Assembly: GCA_023412195.1 (NCBI GenBank)
Contig: JAEYNZ010000047.1
Location: 1 to 64,000, forward strand
Length of the DNA: 64,000 nucleotides
Reading direction: 5' to 3'
Origin: Bacteroidota bacterium
GTDB taxonomy: Bacteria; Bacteroidota; Bacteroidia; Bacteroidales; Prolixibacteraceae
Shown here piece by piece: positions 36,879 through 46,066 of this stretch (position 1 is its first letter; each line of letters opens with the position of its first letter). The translations under genes were made by a program, and so were the position numbers. A model generated the notes under the pieces. The model was given only the letters and a program-made list of their open reading frames with translations. It ran no database searches and had not been told where the DNA came from.

Positions 36879-36887
36879 CATTAACGA

Positions 36888-37811
36888 ATGTTTAAAGTTA
36901 TGAAAGGAATTTTCAGATATGATACAGTTTTTGAATATAATGAATTAAATAACCACAAAACATTGCACCCACTGGTTAGTATTATTGATTTTTCAAAAGC
37001 AAATCCACGGACATGGGGCGGCGAATCCAACGTAAAACTATTTTTTGGTTTATACTGTATCTTCCTTAAGGACGTGAAATGTGGAGATTTAAAATACGGG
37101 CGCAAATATTACGACTATCAGGAAGGTACACTGGTTTTCATTTCGCCCGGACAGGTACTGAGTATCGAAAACAGCGGAAAAATGTACCAGCCAATGGGAT
37201 ATGCCCTGGTGTTTCACCCTGATCTGATGCACCGTACACCCCTTGCCCGAAGCATCAACGACTACAGTTTCTTCAGCTACAGTGCCAGTGAAGCCCTGCA
37301 CCTGTCGGAACGGGAAAAATTGATAGTAATGGATTGCTTTTCCAAAATAGAAAATGAACTGCAACAGCCTGTCGATAAACACAGCAAGAGATTAATTACA
37401 TCCAACATTGAACTGTTCCTGAATTATTGTGAACGGTTCTACGACCGCCAGTTCATTACCCGTGATACTGTCAACCAGGGAATTCTTGAAAAGTTTGAAA
37501 CCTTGCTAAACGACTATTTTTTATCAGAAAAACCACAAACCAATGGATTACCCACTGTTACATGGTGCGCCGAGAAATTGTTTTTATCAGCCAATTATTT
37601 CGGCGATCTGATAAAAAAAGAAACAGGCAAATCCCCACAGGAATATATTCAGGCAAAAATTATTGATGTGGCAAAAAGCAAAATTTCAGACCCTCACAAA
37701 ACCATAAATGAAGTTGCCTTTGAGCTGGGATTTAAGTACCCGCAGCATTTTACCCGGATGTTTAAGCAGAAAGTCGGTTATACACCAAAAGAGTTTAGAA
37801 ATCATAATTAG
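36888..37811 (+). CDS. AraC-family transcriptional regulator
   Basis: 307 residues. An N-terminal cupin-like sensor domain (about 40-170) includes YQEGTLVFISPGQVLSIEN and FHPDLMHRTPLARSI, a pattern common in Bacteroidota AraC regulators of one-component type. The C-terminal double helix-turn-helix (about 205-305) has LFLSANYFGDLIKKETGKSP and INEVAFELGFKYPQHFTRMFKQ (each cited in part). It is divergent from the eight-gene export operon with 133 bases between them and promoter boxes on both strands, so it is the probable regulator of that operon. The effector is unknown. Confidence 0.92.
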   Translation: MFKVMKGIFRYDTVFEYNELNNHKTLHPLVSIIDFSKANPRTWGGESNVKLFFGLYCIFLKDVKCGDLKYGRKYYDYQEGTLVFISPGQVLSIENSGKMYQPMGYALVFHPDLMHRTPLARSINDYSFFSYSASEALHLSEREKLIVMDCFSKIENELQQPVDKHSKRLITSNIELFLNYCERFYDRQFITRDTVNQGILEKFETLLNDYFLSEKPQTNGLPTVTWCAEKLFLSANYFGDLIKKETGKSPQEYIQAKIIDVAKSKISDPHKTINEVAFELGFKYPQHFTRMFKQKVGYTPKEFRNHN

Positions 37812-37820
37812 AATACTCCC

Positions 37821-38654
37821 CTACTCCTGCTGGTACACCTTTACATAATCGATAATAAATGAAACGGGAAGATCCTCTGGTTCTACCTTGCCTACCCATG
37901 ACCCGCCCAGTTGCTGGCTCAATATAAAGTAGAACGGCTGATCGAAAGGCCACTGCTTCATTTCAGGTTCGAGTCCTTCTACCCTTGGATACCTGAAGGT
38001 TTCAACACCATTGACTGTCCATACCAGTTCGTCGGGGTACCATTCAAGTCCGTATATGTTCCATTGGGTGACATCGGCTTTTATGTTACCGATTCCCCGT
38101 TGCGGATTGGTTGTATTCTTCAGCACATTGGTATACCTTGTATGTACTGTATGATGAATGACGCTGTCGGAATTCAGGTGCTCCATAATGTCAATCTCAC
38201 CACTGTGCGGCCAGCCGCCATATACTCCACCATCAGGCATCATCCAAAGTGCGGGCCATGCTCCCTGTGCACATTCCTTCCGTGCACGGATTTCAACCTT
38301 ACCATACAAAAAATAAAATTTTCCCTTTGAATCGACTCCCCCGGTTAAAAAAGGCCTCGGATCATTTGCTATACCCGGATTATTGATCCCTTTCAGCCAG
38401 AGGCTTCCGTTTTCAACTGAAAATACACGGTCATCCCTGATCATGTGCCTGTTCCAGTCTGAGGCATTGTTAAAACGCTCAGGCGGAGTGTGAATGAGTG
38501 ACCATTTGGTTGTATCCAGTTCATTTCCCTCGAAATGATCTTCCCATACAAGATTCCATTTGCCAATACTGTTTTGACCATAGACACTGGTGGTCGATAT
38601 AAGAAAAGTGACCATCAAAAACGTAAAGATGTATTTCATATTTAAATTTTTCAC
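37821..38654 (-). CDS. GH16 family endo-beta-glucanase (laminarinase type)
   Basis: 277 residues with a signal peptide ending VYGQ (about residue 27); the ATG at 38639 would also fit. The catalytic GH16 motif is SGEIDIMEHL: nucleophile Glu153, Asp155 and acid/base Glu158. Flanking GAWPALWMMP and WNIYGLEWYPDELVW are typical of laminarinase-like members acting on beta-1,3- or mixed beta-glucans. It is exported. It is convergent with the AraC gene at a 9-base distance and seems to be a single-gene unit. Confidence 0.94.
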   Translation of the reverse strand: MKNLNMKYIFTFLMVTFLISTTSVYGQNSIGKWNLVWEDHFEGNELDTTKWSLIHTPPERFNNASDWNRHMIRDDRVFSVENGSLWLKGINNPGIANDPRPFLTGGVDSKGKFYFLYGKVEIRARKECAQGAWPALWMMPDGGVYGGWPHSGEIDIMEHLNSDSVIHHTVHTRYTNVLKNTTNPQRGIGNIKADVTQWNIYGLEWYPDELVWTVNGVETFRYPRVEGLEPEMKQWPFDQPFYFILSQQLGGSWVGKVEPEDLPVSFIIDYVKVYQQE

Positions 38655-38865
38655 CTTATTTCATTGCATTTATTCACAATTTTGTTTTGCATATAACCTG
38701 AACAAGACTAGATAAGAGCAGCCGTCAGGTCGTATCTTTCCGGTTTCCTGCTAAAGTAATCATAAATGTATTTCTTCGTTCCTAAGCAGATGGTTAATTG
38801 ATGAAGAAAAATTGTATTCCTTCAAGAATAACCGGGCTGAAATTTCTCCTGTTCATATTTTTTTT

Positions 38866-38873
38866 TAGGTTTG
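38866..38873 (+). promoter_or_regulatory. -7 box before the beta-helix protein gene
   Basis: TAGGTTTG matches TAnnTTTG, 79 bases before the start codon. No clear -33 element. In the rest of the gap 38655-38952 I see nothing else. Confidence 0.35.
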
Positions 38874-38952
38874 TGCTAAGGGGACGATCTATGATATACA
38901 GGTATGTCATATAGAATGCCTGATCTCCTGTAAGAATTATTCTAATTAAACG

Positions 38953-40611
38953 ATGATCGCAATGAGATATGTACTTTTCATCCTGTTCTTCTCTTTCAGT
39001 GTTTTCAGTATGGCACAGGTTCAACCAAAACTGCCTGAAAATGTGGAAATCACATCAAATAAAAACAAAATCCAGGTAAGTACAAACCAGGATGGTAAGT
39101 TGCTGATCAATGTGCCTGAAAAAGATGTTCGAAGGTTTAAAAACAAAAGATCTGTAAGCTATCGTGATTTCGGTGCCACAGGTGATGGCAAAACTGACGA
39201 CATCGATGCCATTGCAGCAACCCATGCTTTTGCCAACAGGAATGGCCTGACCGTAAAAGCAGACGAAGGTGCCACCTATTACATCGGAGGAAAAAGCCGC
39301 ACTGCAGTCATTATGACTGACACTGATTTCGGAACAGCTTCCTTCATTATAGATGATACAGATGTAGAAAACCGCAATGCACATGTTTTTATGGTTGCAT
39401 CAGGCAAGCAACCGTTCAAACCCGAAGGAATCAATACTCTCAGGAAAAAACAGGAGAAAGTGGACATTTCCTACCCCGGAACCTGTATTGTCACTGTTAC
39501 CAATTCCAATGTAAAACGTTACATCAGGTTTGGGCCCAACCAAAATGCCGGCGCCTCACAAACCGACATCTTTATTGTCGACAAAAATGGAAATGTTGAC
39601 ATGGATGCCCCCATTATCTGGGACTTTGATCAGATCACGGATATCACTGCCCTGCCCATTGACGAGACTCCATTAACGATTAAGGGCGGACGTTTTACCA
39701 CTGTTGCCAACAAAGCCGAATCGAAATACACCTACTACAGCCGGGGTATTGCCATCAGGCGCTCCAATGTTGTTGTGGATGGACTGGAACACTGCGTTGC
39801 CGGTGAAGGTGACCATGGTGCCCCATACGGAGGGTTCATCAATGTCGGCGACTGTTCCTATGTAACGGTTAAAAATACCATCCTTACAGGGCATAAAATA
39901 TACCAGACCATCGGCTCGGCAGGTGTGTCTGTCTCCATGGGCACCTATGATATCTCCCTGAACCGCGCCCTTAATGTGTCATTTGTGAACTGCAGTCAGA
40001 CCAACGACATCAACGATGGCAGGTATTGGGGAATCATGGGATCAAACTACTGCAAGAACCTGGTTCTGGATAACTGTACCTTTTCGCGTTTCGATGCCCA
40101 TATGGGGGTAGCCAATGCAACCATCCGCAACTCAACCCTGGGGCACCAGGGCATCAATGCCATCGGCAGCGGAACATTTACCGTTGAGAATTCGACCATC
40201 TATGGCAGGACCCTCATCAATCTCAGGTCCGATTACGGCAGCACCTGGCAGGGTGAACTCATCATCCGCGACTGCATATTTGTACCGGCAGGAGGTAAAA
40301 CTGCAAGTGCAAGCCTGGTAGGTGGATCGAATTCCGGGCAACATGATTTTGGCTACACCTGTTATATGCCTGAACGGATCATCATAGAAAACCTTAAAAT
40401 CGACGATTCCAGTCATCCTGAAGGTTATAAGGGCCCTGCCATCTTTGGCAATTTCAATCCAAAATTTAATGATGACTCTTACACGGAGAAGTTCCCCTAT
40501 ATCATAACAAAGGAAGTAATTCTGAAGAATGTAACCACATCCAGCGGGAAAAGCCTGAGGCTAAGCGATAACATGTATATGTTCAGGGATGTGAAGATAA
40601 AAACTAACTAG
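38953..40611 (+). CDS. Exported right-handed beta-helix (pectate lyase-like) protein
   Basis: 552 residues with a signal peptide (ending SMAQ, residue 22); the ATG at 38962 is an equally good start. The stretch SYRDFGATGDGKTDDIDAI (about 69-87) is the hallmark of the Pectate_lyase_3/GH28-like fold, and the rest shows repeating beta-helix turns (NVVVDGLEHC, YVTVKNTILTG, NLVLDNCTFSRF, TFTVENSTIYG, ELIIRDCIF). Such proteins are polysaccharide lyases, glycosidases or epimerases; no family-specific catalytic residues could be fixed. Its location next to GH16 suggests polysaccharide use, but the genes are divergent. Confidence 0.85.
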   Translation: MIAMRYVLFILFFSFSVFSMAQVQPKLPENVEITSNKNKIQVSTNQDGKLLINVPEKDVRRFKNKRSVSYRDFGATGDGKTDDIDAIAATHAFANRNGLTVKADEGATYYIGGKSRTAVIMTDTDFGTASFIIDDTDVENRNAHVFMVASGKQPFKPEGINTLRKKQEKVDISYPGTCIVTVTNSNVKRYIRFGPNQNAGASQTDIFIVDKNGNVDMDAPIIWDFDQITDITALPIDETPLTIKGGRFTTVANKAESKYTYYSRGIAIRRSNVVVDGLEHCVAGEGDHGAPYGGFINVGDCSYVTVKNTILTGHKIYQTIGSAGVSVSMGTYDISLNRALNVSFVNCSQTNDINDGRYWGIMGSNYCKNLVLDNCTFSRFDAHMGVANATIRNSTLGHQGINAIGSGTFTVENSTIYGRTLINLRSDYGSTWQGELIIRDCIFVPAGGKTASASLVGGSNSGQHDFGYTCYMPERIIIENLKIDDSSHPEGYKGPAIFGNFNPKFNDDSYTEKFPYIITKEVILKNVTTSSGKSLRLSDNMYMFRDVKIKTN

Positions 40612-40643
40612 CAGGAACCAGTGCTCTACATAATAAGAGCAGA

Positions 40644-40835
40644 TTGCTTCGTCGTACCTCCTCGCAATGACGGTCATATGTTTATTAAATGGGTTAAGGG
40701 AAAGCCGGCTTCGCCGGCTTTCCCTTAACCCTCCACATAACTACCAGCGGGTCATTGCGAGGGAGGAGGCACGACGACCGAAGCAACCTCACCGCAGCAG
40801 AAATATTCCATTTTGAGGATGCACGACGACCGAAG
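40644..40835. repeat. Nested palindromic intergenic repeat
   Basis: Outer arms at 40644-40671 and 40751-40785 are inverted copies of one unit (GTCATTGCGAGG ... ACGACG ... GAAGCAA, with small indels). Inside lies a perfect 19-bp hairpin (40691-40709 and 40713-40731, TTC loop) with no T-run. A third fragment GCACGACGACCGAAG is at 40821-40835. The outer unit resembles a dispersed repeat seen in many genomes. Confidence 0.75.
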
Positions 40836-40988
40836 TTTACCTGCCGGCAGGCGCGCTACTTTTCCCCCATGCTTCATTAAGGTTTTAAGATACATTTTAA
40901 AGCGCCTGGACATTTATGTAATCCATCCTTCATCCCTTTTAAACTCTTCTCAAATAAATATCAACGAACAATCTATTTAATTTTTTCT

Positions 40989-41043
40989 TCGATGTTAATT
41001 CGGTTTTAATTCGATGTTAATTCGGTGTTAATTCGGTAATTAA
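40989..41043 (+). repeat. 11-bp tandem repeat, five units
   Basis: Units TCGATGTTAAT, TCGGTTTTAAT, TCGATGTTAAT, TCGGTGTTAAT and TCGGTAATTAA run head to tail 108 bases before the DUF6266-like gene. A period of 11 places each unit on the same face of the helix, which would suit a cooperatively bound protein; replication slippage is the other explanation. Confidence 0.7.
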
Positions 41044-41151
41044 CGAATATAATACAAAGAAACTACGAAGAAACTATGAATATAATTCAATTTTTATATA
41101 TCTTTATTTGGTACTTGATTTATATATATTTCATTCTGGTTATAAGGAATT

Positions 41152-41781
41152 ATGGCAACAATCAATAACTTATTTGACAGCGGCCGGGGCAGGCTTGGAA
41201 ACCTGGTGCTGTATAAGATGAAAGGAAGAAACATTGTCAGGACTAAGCCGGAACACTACAGCGACAGGAAATCGCCGGCCCAGCTCGCCCAGAGGCAGCG
41301 TATGCAGGCCATAAACAATTTCCTTAAGCCTTTCAGCAAACTTCTGACCACCACATTTGACCCGGAGAGTGAACGGCTGACGGCGCGGCAGGCCGCACAG
41401 TCGTACAACATGCGCAATGCACTTGCAGGTGAATATCCGGATATTTATGTTGACAAGAGCCGGGCGCTTTTGAGCAGGGGACCGCTGCCGGTGCCTGTCA
41501 GGGCATGGATGGAAATTGTACCCGAAGGACTGCTCCTTCAGTGGGAAAACGGTGAGGAGGCTTCTGGTAAAAATGCCAGCGACACCTTGCTGGTAATGGC
41601 TGCTTTCCCGGATCAAAGTAACTGTATTTACCAATTTTCAGAAACCCGTCGCTCTGCAGGCCGTTACCTGTGGAAAATTCAGGTGCCTGAAAAGGAAAAT
41701 GCATTGCCTGACGTATGGATTGCTTTTAGCGACGGTCTTAGAACCAGGATAAGCAACAGCACCTATGTACTCCAGGAATAA
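41152..41781 (+). CDS. DUF6266-like protein
   Basis: 209 residues, no signal peptide or membrane segment. The N-terminus (FDSGRGRLGNLVLYKMKGRN, then RTKPEHYSDRKSPAQLAQRQ) is like DUF6266 proteins, which begin with a G-K-V-G-x-V-V-x-x-x-W-K-G pattern and a region rich in Gln and Arg. The middle part may form a beta-sandwich. Function unknown. It stands alone, behind an array of short tandem repeats. Confidence 0.65.
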   Translation: MATINNLFDSGRGRLGNLVLYKMKGRNIVRTKPEHYSDRKSPAQLAQRQRMQAINNFLKPFSKLLTTTFDPESERLTARQAAQSYNMRNALAGEYPDIYVDKSRALLSRGPLPVPVRAWMEIVPEGLLLQWENGEEASGKNASDTLLVMAAFPDQSNCIYQFSETRRSAGRYLWKIQVPEKENALPDVWIAFSDGLRTRISNSTYVLQE

Positions 41782-42010
41782 AGGATACCAGCCATTAAAT
41801 CCACAGGACGGAATCCTTTACTAAAATAATTTTATAGTACAGACTGCCCGGTTAACAGTTGATTATCGGGAACTACTTCATGTGTACATGAGAAAAGAAA
41901 TATGCATTTCACATGATGTAAACGCCCGGAGATTCCTGGTACCGGCACCTCCAATAATAATGAAGAGGAAACCCAGACAGCAGTTGCCGCCCGGGATTCC
42001 TGCAAATAAT

Positions 42011-42334
42011 TTATGCTGCAAAACTGCTGCAGGCTTCTGCACATTCGCGACAGGCTTTGGCGCAACGTTTGCAATGGTCGTGCTCGTGCTGCTCACATTC
42101 TTCAGCGCAGCGTTCACACAATTCTTCGCAAAGTGTTAGTACAGAACCTGTAAATTCTGAATGTGAGGCAACAAAACCTGCTGCCAGGTGACAGACTTTT
42201 GCACAATCCCTGTCGGTGCGGATGCAATCAACAAGCATATCCTTATTATCCTCATTCAGGCATGCATCCAGGCATTCTTCACAGGCTGCTGCACATTTTG
42301 CAAGTTTTAAAATCAATTCTTCATGATGTGCCAT
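42011..42334 (-). CDS. Cys-rich four-helix-bundle copper-binding protein (DUF326/Csp-like)
   Basis: 107 residues with 16 Cys, most in CxxxC or CxxC spacing on predicted helices (Cys14, 18, 21, 25; 37, 44, 48; 69, 73, 76, 80; 88, 91, 95, 98, 102) plus a short His-rich loop. This matches the Csp/DUF326 family, whose tetramers store many Cu(I) ions in the cores of four-helix bundles. There is no signal peptide, so it is a cytosolic Csp3-like form. No copper exporter or regulator gene is near. A -7 box lies upstream at 42371-42378. Confidence 0.9.
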   Translation of the reverse strand: MAHHEELILKLAKCAAACEECLDACLNEDNKDMLVDCIRTDRDCAKVCHLAAGFVASHSEFTGSVLTLCEELCERCAEECEQHEHDHCKRCAKACRECAEACSSFAA

Positions 42335-42648
42335 AAATGTATGTTTTAAGGTTACAAAAAATTACTCCTTCAAATTTAATGATACCTCGCCTGAAAAATA
42401 TTACATGATTGGGATAAATGTTTACAAAATTTTGCCCTGATTGTCATGGTGCTATTTAAAGTAACCACAGTTAATTATCCGCATGTAACATTTATATAAC
42501 CGTTGACCTGTTACAAACCTGTTTATCCTACTTCATTAACCGATTTTTTAAGCAATATTTGGTGAAAGCAGATAATTTTCCGTAAATTAGGTAAACCAAA
42601 GCCCCAAATCCATGCCCCTGCCTGTGATGTCATAATATTTATAAGAAT
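42335..42648. other. Divergent intergenic region
   Basis: 314 bases. CAAATTTA at 42371-42378 (TAAATTTG on the minus strand) is a good -7 box for the copper-binding protein, with a leader of about 30 bases. I see no matching box for the plus-strand gene and no other feature. Confidence 0.45.
42371..42378 (-). promoter_or_regulatory. -7 box of the copper-binding protein gene
   Basis: TAAATTTG on the minus strand, 37 bases before the start codon at 42334. No -33 TTTG seen. Confidence 0.45.
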
Positions 42649-43107
42649 ATGGAAACAAAAGCGAAAAGAATTCACGGGCGCGTCAGGGAAAATACCCCGG
42701 ATAAATCCAACAGGAGAATTGATTACAAAATTATTAAAAACATCAGAAAGTACCGGGATTATTCCGAAGGTGAAATTTCTGTCAGGCTGGAAGAACTCAG
42801 AAAAGAATGGGATATTGAAAAAACGCTGGAAGTCAATGCCTCAGCACTTTCAATCATAGGTATTTTCATGGCAGCGGTATCCAGCAAAAAGTGGTTGATA
42901 TTACCTGGTGTCGTTACTGCATTTCTTTTGCAGCACGGGATTCAGGGATGGTGTCCCCCGCTGCCCCTTTTCCGGGCACTTGGAATACGCACACGCCGGG
43001 AGATTGATGAAGAAATGTATGCCCTGAAGTTATTGCGCGGTGATTTCAACGATCTGACTGTTTCATCAGGTGCCGATGAAATTGTAGACCACCTGAGAAA
43101 AAAATAA
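42649..43107 (+). CDS. DUF2892-type membrane protein
   Basis: 152 residues: a charged N-terminal region (1-62), two membrane segments (about 65-95) and the family's signature GWCPPLPLFRALGIRT just after them, then a soluble tail. It resembles the YgaP-like DUF2892 membrane domain found alone or fused to rhodanese domains. The role is unknown; these proteins often accompany stress and sulfur-handling genes. It lies 114 bases before the lactone-oxidase gene. Confidence 0.8.
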   Translation: METKAKRIHGRVRENTPDKSNRRIDYKIIKNIRKYRDYSEGEISVRLEELRKEWDIEKTLEVNASALSIIGIFMAAVSSKKWLILPGVVTAFLLQHGIQGWCPPLPLFRALGIRTRREIDEEMYALKLLRGDFNDLTVSSGADEIVDHLRKK

Positions 43108-43221
43108 CCTTCAGCAATCAAAATATATCAAACTTATCAACTGGCTTCGGTTGGCTGGCGAACCGGTGTCAGTTGATAAATTATAATATTAAACCGTTAT
43201 CAGTAACCTCAAAACAACATC

Positions 43222-44415
43222 ATGCCGGAAATATGGTCAAACTGGTCTGGAAGCTTAAAATTCACCCCCGGGGAATTGATAAAACCAGAAAGTGAGGAAG
43301 AACTTTTGGAAGCTGTGCACAATGCACTCAGGAAGGAACAGAACATCAGGGCAGTGGGTGCGGGACACTCTTCATCGCCTCTTGTTGTGAACAAAGACCT
43401 TGTTGTTTCGCTGGAACATTTCAAAACAGTTGAGCAGGTTGATTTTGAACAATCAACTGCGTGGGCAGGAACCGGGCTGACTGTTAAGGAAGGTGGAAGC
43501 AAACTTCTGGAGCATAACCTTTCCTTTCACAATACGGGTGATGTCGACATTCAGTATCTGGCAGGGGCGATCAGTACCGGAACACATGGCACAGGTATCA
43601 GGCTTCAAAACCTTTCATCGATGCTTACAGGGTGCAGGATGATATGTGCCGATGGCCAGATCAGGGAATTTACAGAAGAAAAGGATGGGAAGGAATTCTT
43701 TGATGCCATGCGGGTTTCGCTCGGTTCCATGGGCATCATGACCAGTATGCGGTTAAAACTTCTGACTGCATTCAAACTGGAAAGAAAAGAATGGTGCACC
43801 CACACTGACAATTGCCTCGATAACCTGGATGAACTGATCCACGGAAACCGGAATTTTGATTTTTACTGGTACCCCAGGAACGATGAAGTGAAACTGCGCA
43901 TTCTGAATGAACCTGGCAAGGGTATGCAGAAAATCAGTTATGCTCATTGTGTTGAAGAAAGATCAGGTTGGGCCATTGATGTGCTGCCCAAGGAAAGAGA
44001 TCTGAAGTTCGATGAAATGGAGTATGCACTGCCTGTGGAAGCAGGGCCTGAGTGTTTCAGGGAGGTCAGGAAAATAGTCAAAGAAAAATTCAGAAAAAAC
44101 GTTGCATGGAGGGTACTTTACAGAACCATTGCTGCCGATGATTTTTACATCAGTCCATGTTCAGGTCGTGACACAGTTACAATTTCGCTGCACCAGAATG
44201 CCGGTTTTCCGATTATGGAATATTTCCGCGATATAGAACCTGTGTTCCGTGATTTCGGTGGAAGGCCCCACTGGGGAAAGAAGCATACCCTGCAGAGCAG
44301 TGAAATAAGCAGCCTCTATCCGCGCTGGAATGATTTCCTGAAAGTGCGGCAGCAAATGGACCCTGACGGCGTTTTTCTGAATGATCACCTGAAAAAACAA
44401 ATATTTGACATCTGA
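43222..44415 (+). CDS. FAD-linked sugar-lactone oxidase (ALO/gulonolactone oxidase type)
   Basis: 397 residues. The FAD-binding PCMH domain (about 10-180) has RAVGAGHSSSP, whose His49 is the site of covalent FAD in relatives, and LAGAISTGTHGTG. The C-terminal ALO domain ends with RPHWGKKHTLQ (about 350), the H-W-G-K motif of the family. Related enzymes oxidise L-gulono- or D-arabinono-1,4-lactone or alditols with O2 or another acceptor. No signal peptide. Its stop overlaps the start of the following ASRT-like gene by one base, so they are translated together. Confidence 0.9.
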   Translation: MPEIWSNWSGSLKFTPGELIKPESEEELLEAVHNALRKEQNIRAVGAGHSSSPLVVNKDLVVSLEHFKTVEQVDFEQSTAWAGTGLTVKEGGSKLLEHNLSFHNTGDVDIQYLAGAISTGTHGTGIRLQNLSSMLTGCRMICADGQIREFTEEKDGKEFFDAMRVSLGSMGIMTSMRLKLLTAFKLERKEWCTHTDNCLDNLDELIHGNRNFDFYWYPRNDEVKLRILNEPGKGMQKISYAHCVEERSGWAIDVLPKERDLKFDEMEYALPVEAGPECFREVRKIVKEKFRKNVAWRVLYRTIAADDFYISPCSGRDTVTISLHQNAGFPIMEYFRDIEPVFRDFGGRPHWGKKHTLQSSEISSLYPRWNDFLKVRQQMDPDGVFLNDHLKKQIFDI

Positions 44416-44789
44416 TGGAATATACCGGAAGCAAAAAATGGATCATCCCCGGGGGGAATATTCCCTTTAAGGGCAATGGAAAAGAACCCGCATTCCTGAG
44501 CCAGGACAGGATATCAATCCTGAATACACATAAGGATGAAGTTTCTGTCACTATAACAATTTTTTACGAGAATGATGAAGCGGTTGAGTATGCACCTGTA
44601 AAAGTTAAAGGGAGGCGCATCCGGAAAATCAGGATCAACGACCTGATCAACCCCTTTCCTGTAATACTTGAAAAAGAATATGGCATTATGATCGAAGCGG
44701 ATCACCCGGTTGTTGTTCAATTTTTAAAAATGGATACAGGGCAAAACAGCCTTGCCCTGATGGGAACCATTGCATTTGGTACAGATTGA
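44415..44789 (+). CDS. ASRT-family protein, divergent copy
   Basis: 124 residues. It aligns by eye with the Anabaena sensory rhodopsin transducer family and with the second copy at 49559-49942: KWIIPGGNIP, NGKEPAFLSQDRISILNTH, VSVTITIFYENDEAVEY, RIRKIRINDL, DHPVVVQFLKMDTGQNSLALM (cited in part). Several otherwise conserved spots differ (no H-T-R-L-D-S-R-Q). The family is a tetrameric beta-sandwich thought to bind DNA or sugars. No rhodopsin gene is present. It overlaps the oxidase gene by one base and lies 6 bases before the DUF2721 gene. Confidence 0.8.
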   Translation: MEYTGSKKWIIPGGNIPFKGNGKEPAFLSQDRISILNTHKDEVSVTITIFYENDEAVEYAPVKVKGRRIRKIRINDLINPFPVILEKEYGIMIEADHPVVVQFLKMDTGQNSLALMGTIAFGTD

Positions 44790-44795
44790 AAAGCT

Positions 44796-45320
44796 ATGGA
44801 AGAAAATTCACTTGTATATTCACTTCTTACTGCCATGATCACACCAGCCGTGCTGATTATGGCGTGCGGACAGTTGTCGCTGACAACTTCACAAAGGTTA
44901 AGCAGGAGTATTACCCGAACAAGATCCATTTACAATGAGCTGATGGAGATTAAATCAGGAAAAAGGGAAGCCACGGAGGAGGAGAAAATCAAATTGCATT
45001 CAATGATCACCCAAACCACCAGGAGATCGATCCTGCTGCAGAAAGTTATGTCGATGTTATACATCGCACTGCTCTTTTTCATCTCCTCAAGCCTGCTTAT
45101 AGGCATTTTTGAAATTATGGACTGGGTTCTCAGCTGGATTCTGATCACCATCCCGATTATCGGGTCCATTGCACTTTTCTCGGCAAGCATTCTCCTGATT
45201 ATGGAAACCAGGCTTGCACTGCAGTCAGTAGAAAATGAAATGAAATATGTACTGCTGCTTGAAAATGAGATTCTGATCAACAATAAAAAAACCAAAGATG
45301 AATACCGAAGAAATCTATAA
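44796..45320 (+). CDS. DUF2721 family membrane protein
   Basis: 174 residues with three hydrophobic segments (about 8-28, 82-105, 112-137). The family pattern is seen in LTAMITPAVLIMACGQLSLTTSQRLSRSI (cited in part) and in the following charged stretch with RSIYNELM. Function unknown. It is in a tight series with the ASRT-like gene upstream and overlaps the DUF2071 gene downstream by 23 bases. Confidence 0.82.
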   Translation: MEENSLVYSLLTAMITPAVLIMACGQLSLTTSQRLSRSITRTRSIYNELMEIKSGKREATEEEKIKLHSMITQTTRRSILLQKVMSMLYIALLFFISSSLLIGIFEIMDWVLSWILITIPIIGSIALFSASILLIMETRLALQSVENEMKYVLLLENEILINNKKTKDEYRRNL

Positions 45321-46041
45321 CACCAGTGAACACCGGCCAATTGCCATGCCTGAAGGGAAATGGATTTTATACCAGGAATGGAACCATGTCATTTTTCTTC
45401 ACTGGCAGGTAACAGTTGAACAGTTACACCAACTTATACCCCCCGGCCTTGAGGTTGACCTTTACAAAGGGACTCCATGGGTTTCACTGGTGGCCTTCAG
45501 GCTTGAGAATGTTCGCCCCAGGATGCTGCCATCGTTCTCGCCTGTTTCAAATTCCGATGAAATAAACATCAGGACTTATGTAAAGTATAAAGGCAAGCCA
45601 GGCATATTTTTCCTGAGCATGGAACTGGGAAAAAAAATTACCAATGTAATCACCAAAACATTTACAGGACTGCCATACAGGCATTCTGACATTAATATCA
45701 CAGAAAATTCTTACCATTCGAACCATCTTGAAAGCGGGGATTCCCTGGATATAGAATTTCAGGTTAAAAGCAGGAAGTTTGAAAAATCTGAACTTGAGAA
45801 ATGGCTGACAGAACGGTATACCTTGTTTCAGGATGAAGATGAGAACTCACTGATGGAGTTTGAGGTTCATCATTATGAATGGCCACTGCACAATGTACAG
45901 ATTGAGAAACAGGTTGTGAACTATGAGCAGTTCGCGCACATGCTGAAAATGCAACCTCTTTACGCACATTATTCACCTGGCGTAAAAGTGCTTACGTGGG
46001 GGAAGAAAATACATAAAGTGTATAACAGAAATGAGGGATAA
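45298..46041 (+). CDS. DUF2071 (YqjF-like) family protein
   Basis: 247 residues. DUF2071 features: the opening FLHWQVTVEQLHQLIPPGLEVD, WVSLVAFRLENVRP, the NIRTYVKYKGKPGIFFLSM stretch and the C-terminal YSPGVKVLTWG. The function of the family is unknown; it is distantly similar to acetoacetate decarboxylase folds. The start at 45298 overlaps the preceding gene by 23 bases; an ATG at 45346 would avoid this but leave a shorter N-terminus. Confidence 0.87.
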   Translation: MNTEEIYNTSEHRPIAMPEGKWILYQEWNHVIFLHWQVTVEQLHQLIPPGLEVDLYKGTPWVSLVAFRLENVRPRMLPSFSPVSNSDEINIRTYVKYKGKPGIFFLSMELGKKITNVITKTFTGLPYRHSDINITENSYHSNHLESGDSLDIEFQVKSRKFEKSELEKWLTERYTLFQDEDENSLMEFEVHHYEWPLHNVQIEKQVVNYEQFAHMLKMQPLYAHYSPGVKVLTWGKKIHKVYNRNEG

Positions 46042-46066
46042 AGGTGCCTGCCCGTTCAATTTTTAA

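Noticed and set aside
40691..40731. Terminator of the beta-helix gene
   Set aside because: The hairpin is perfect but has no T-run on either strand and lies inside a repeat.
41882..42139. Open frame opposite the copper-binding protein gene
   Set aside because: It is a shadow of the Cys-rich gene, whose minus-strand frame has the clear Csp pattern.
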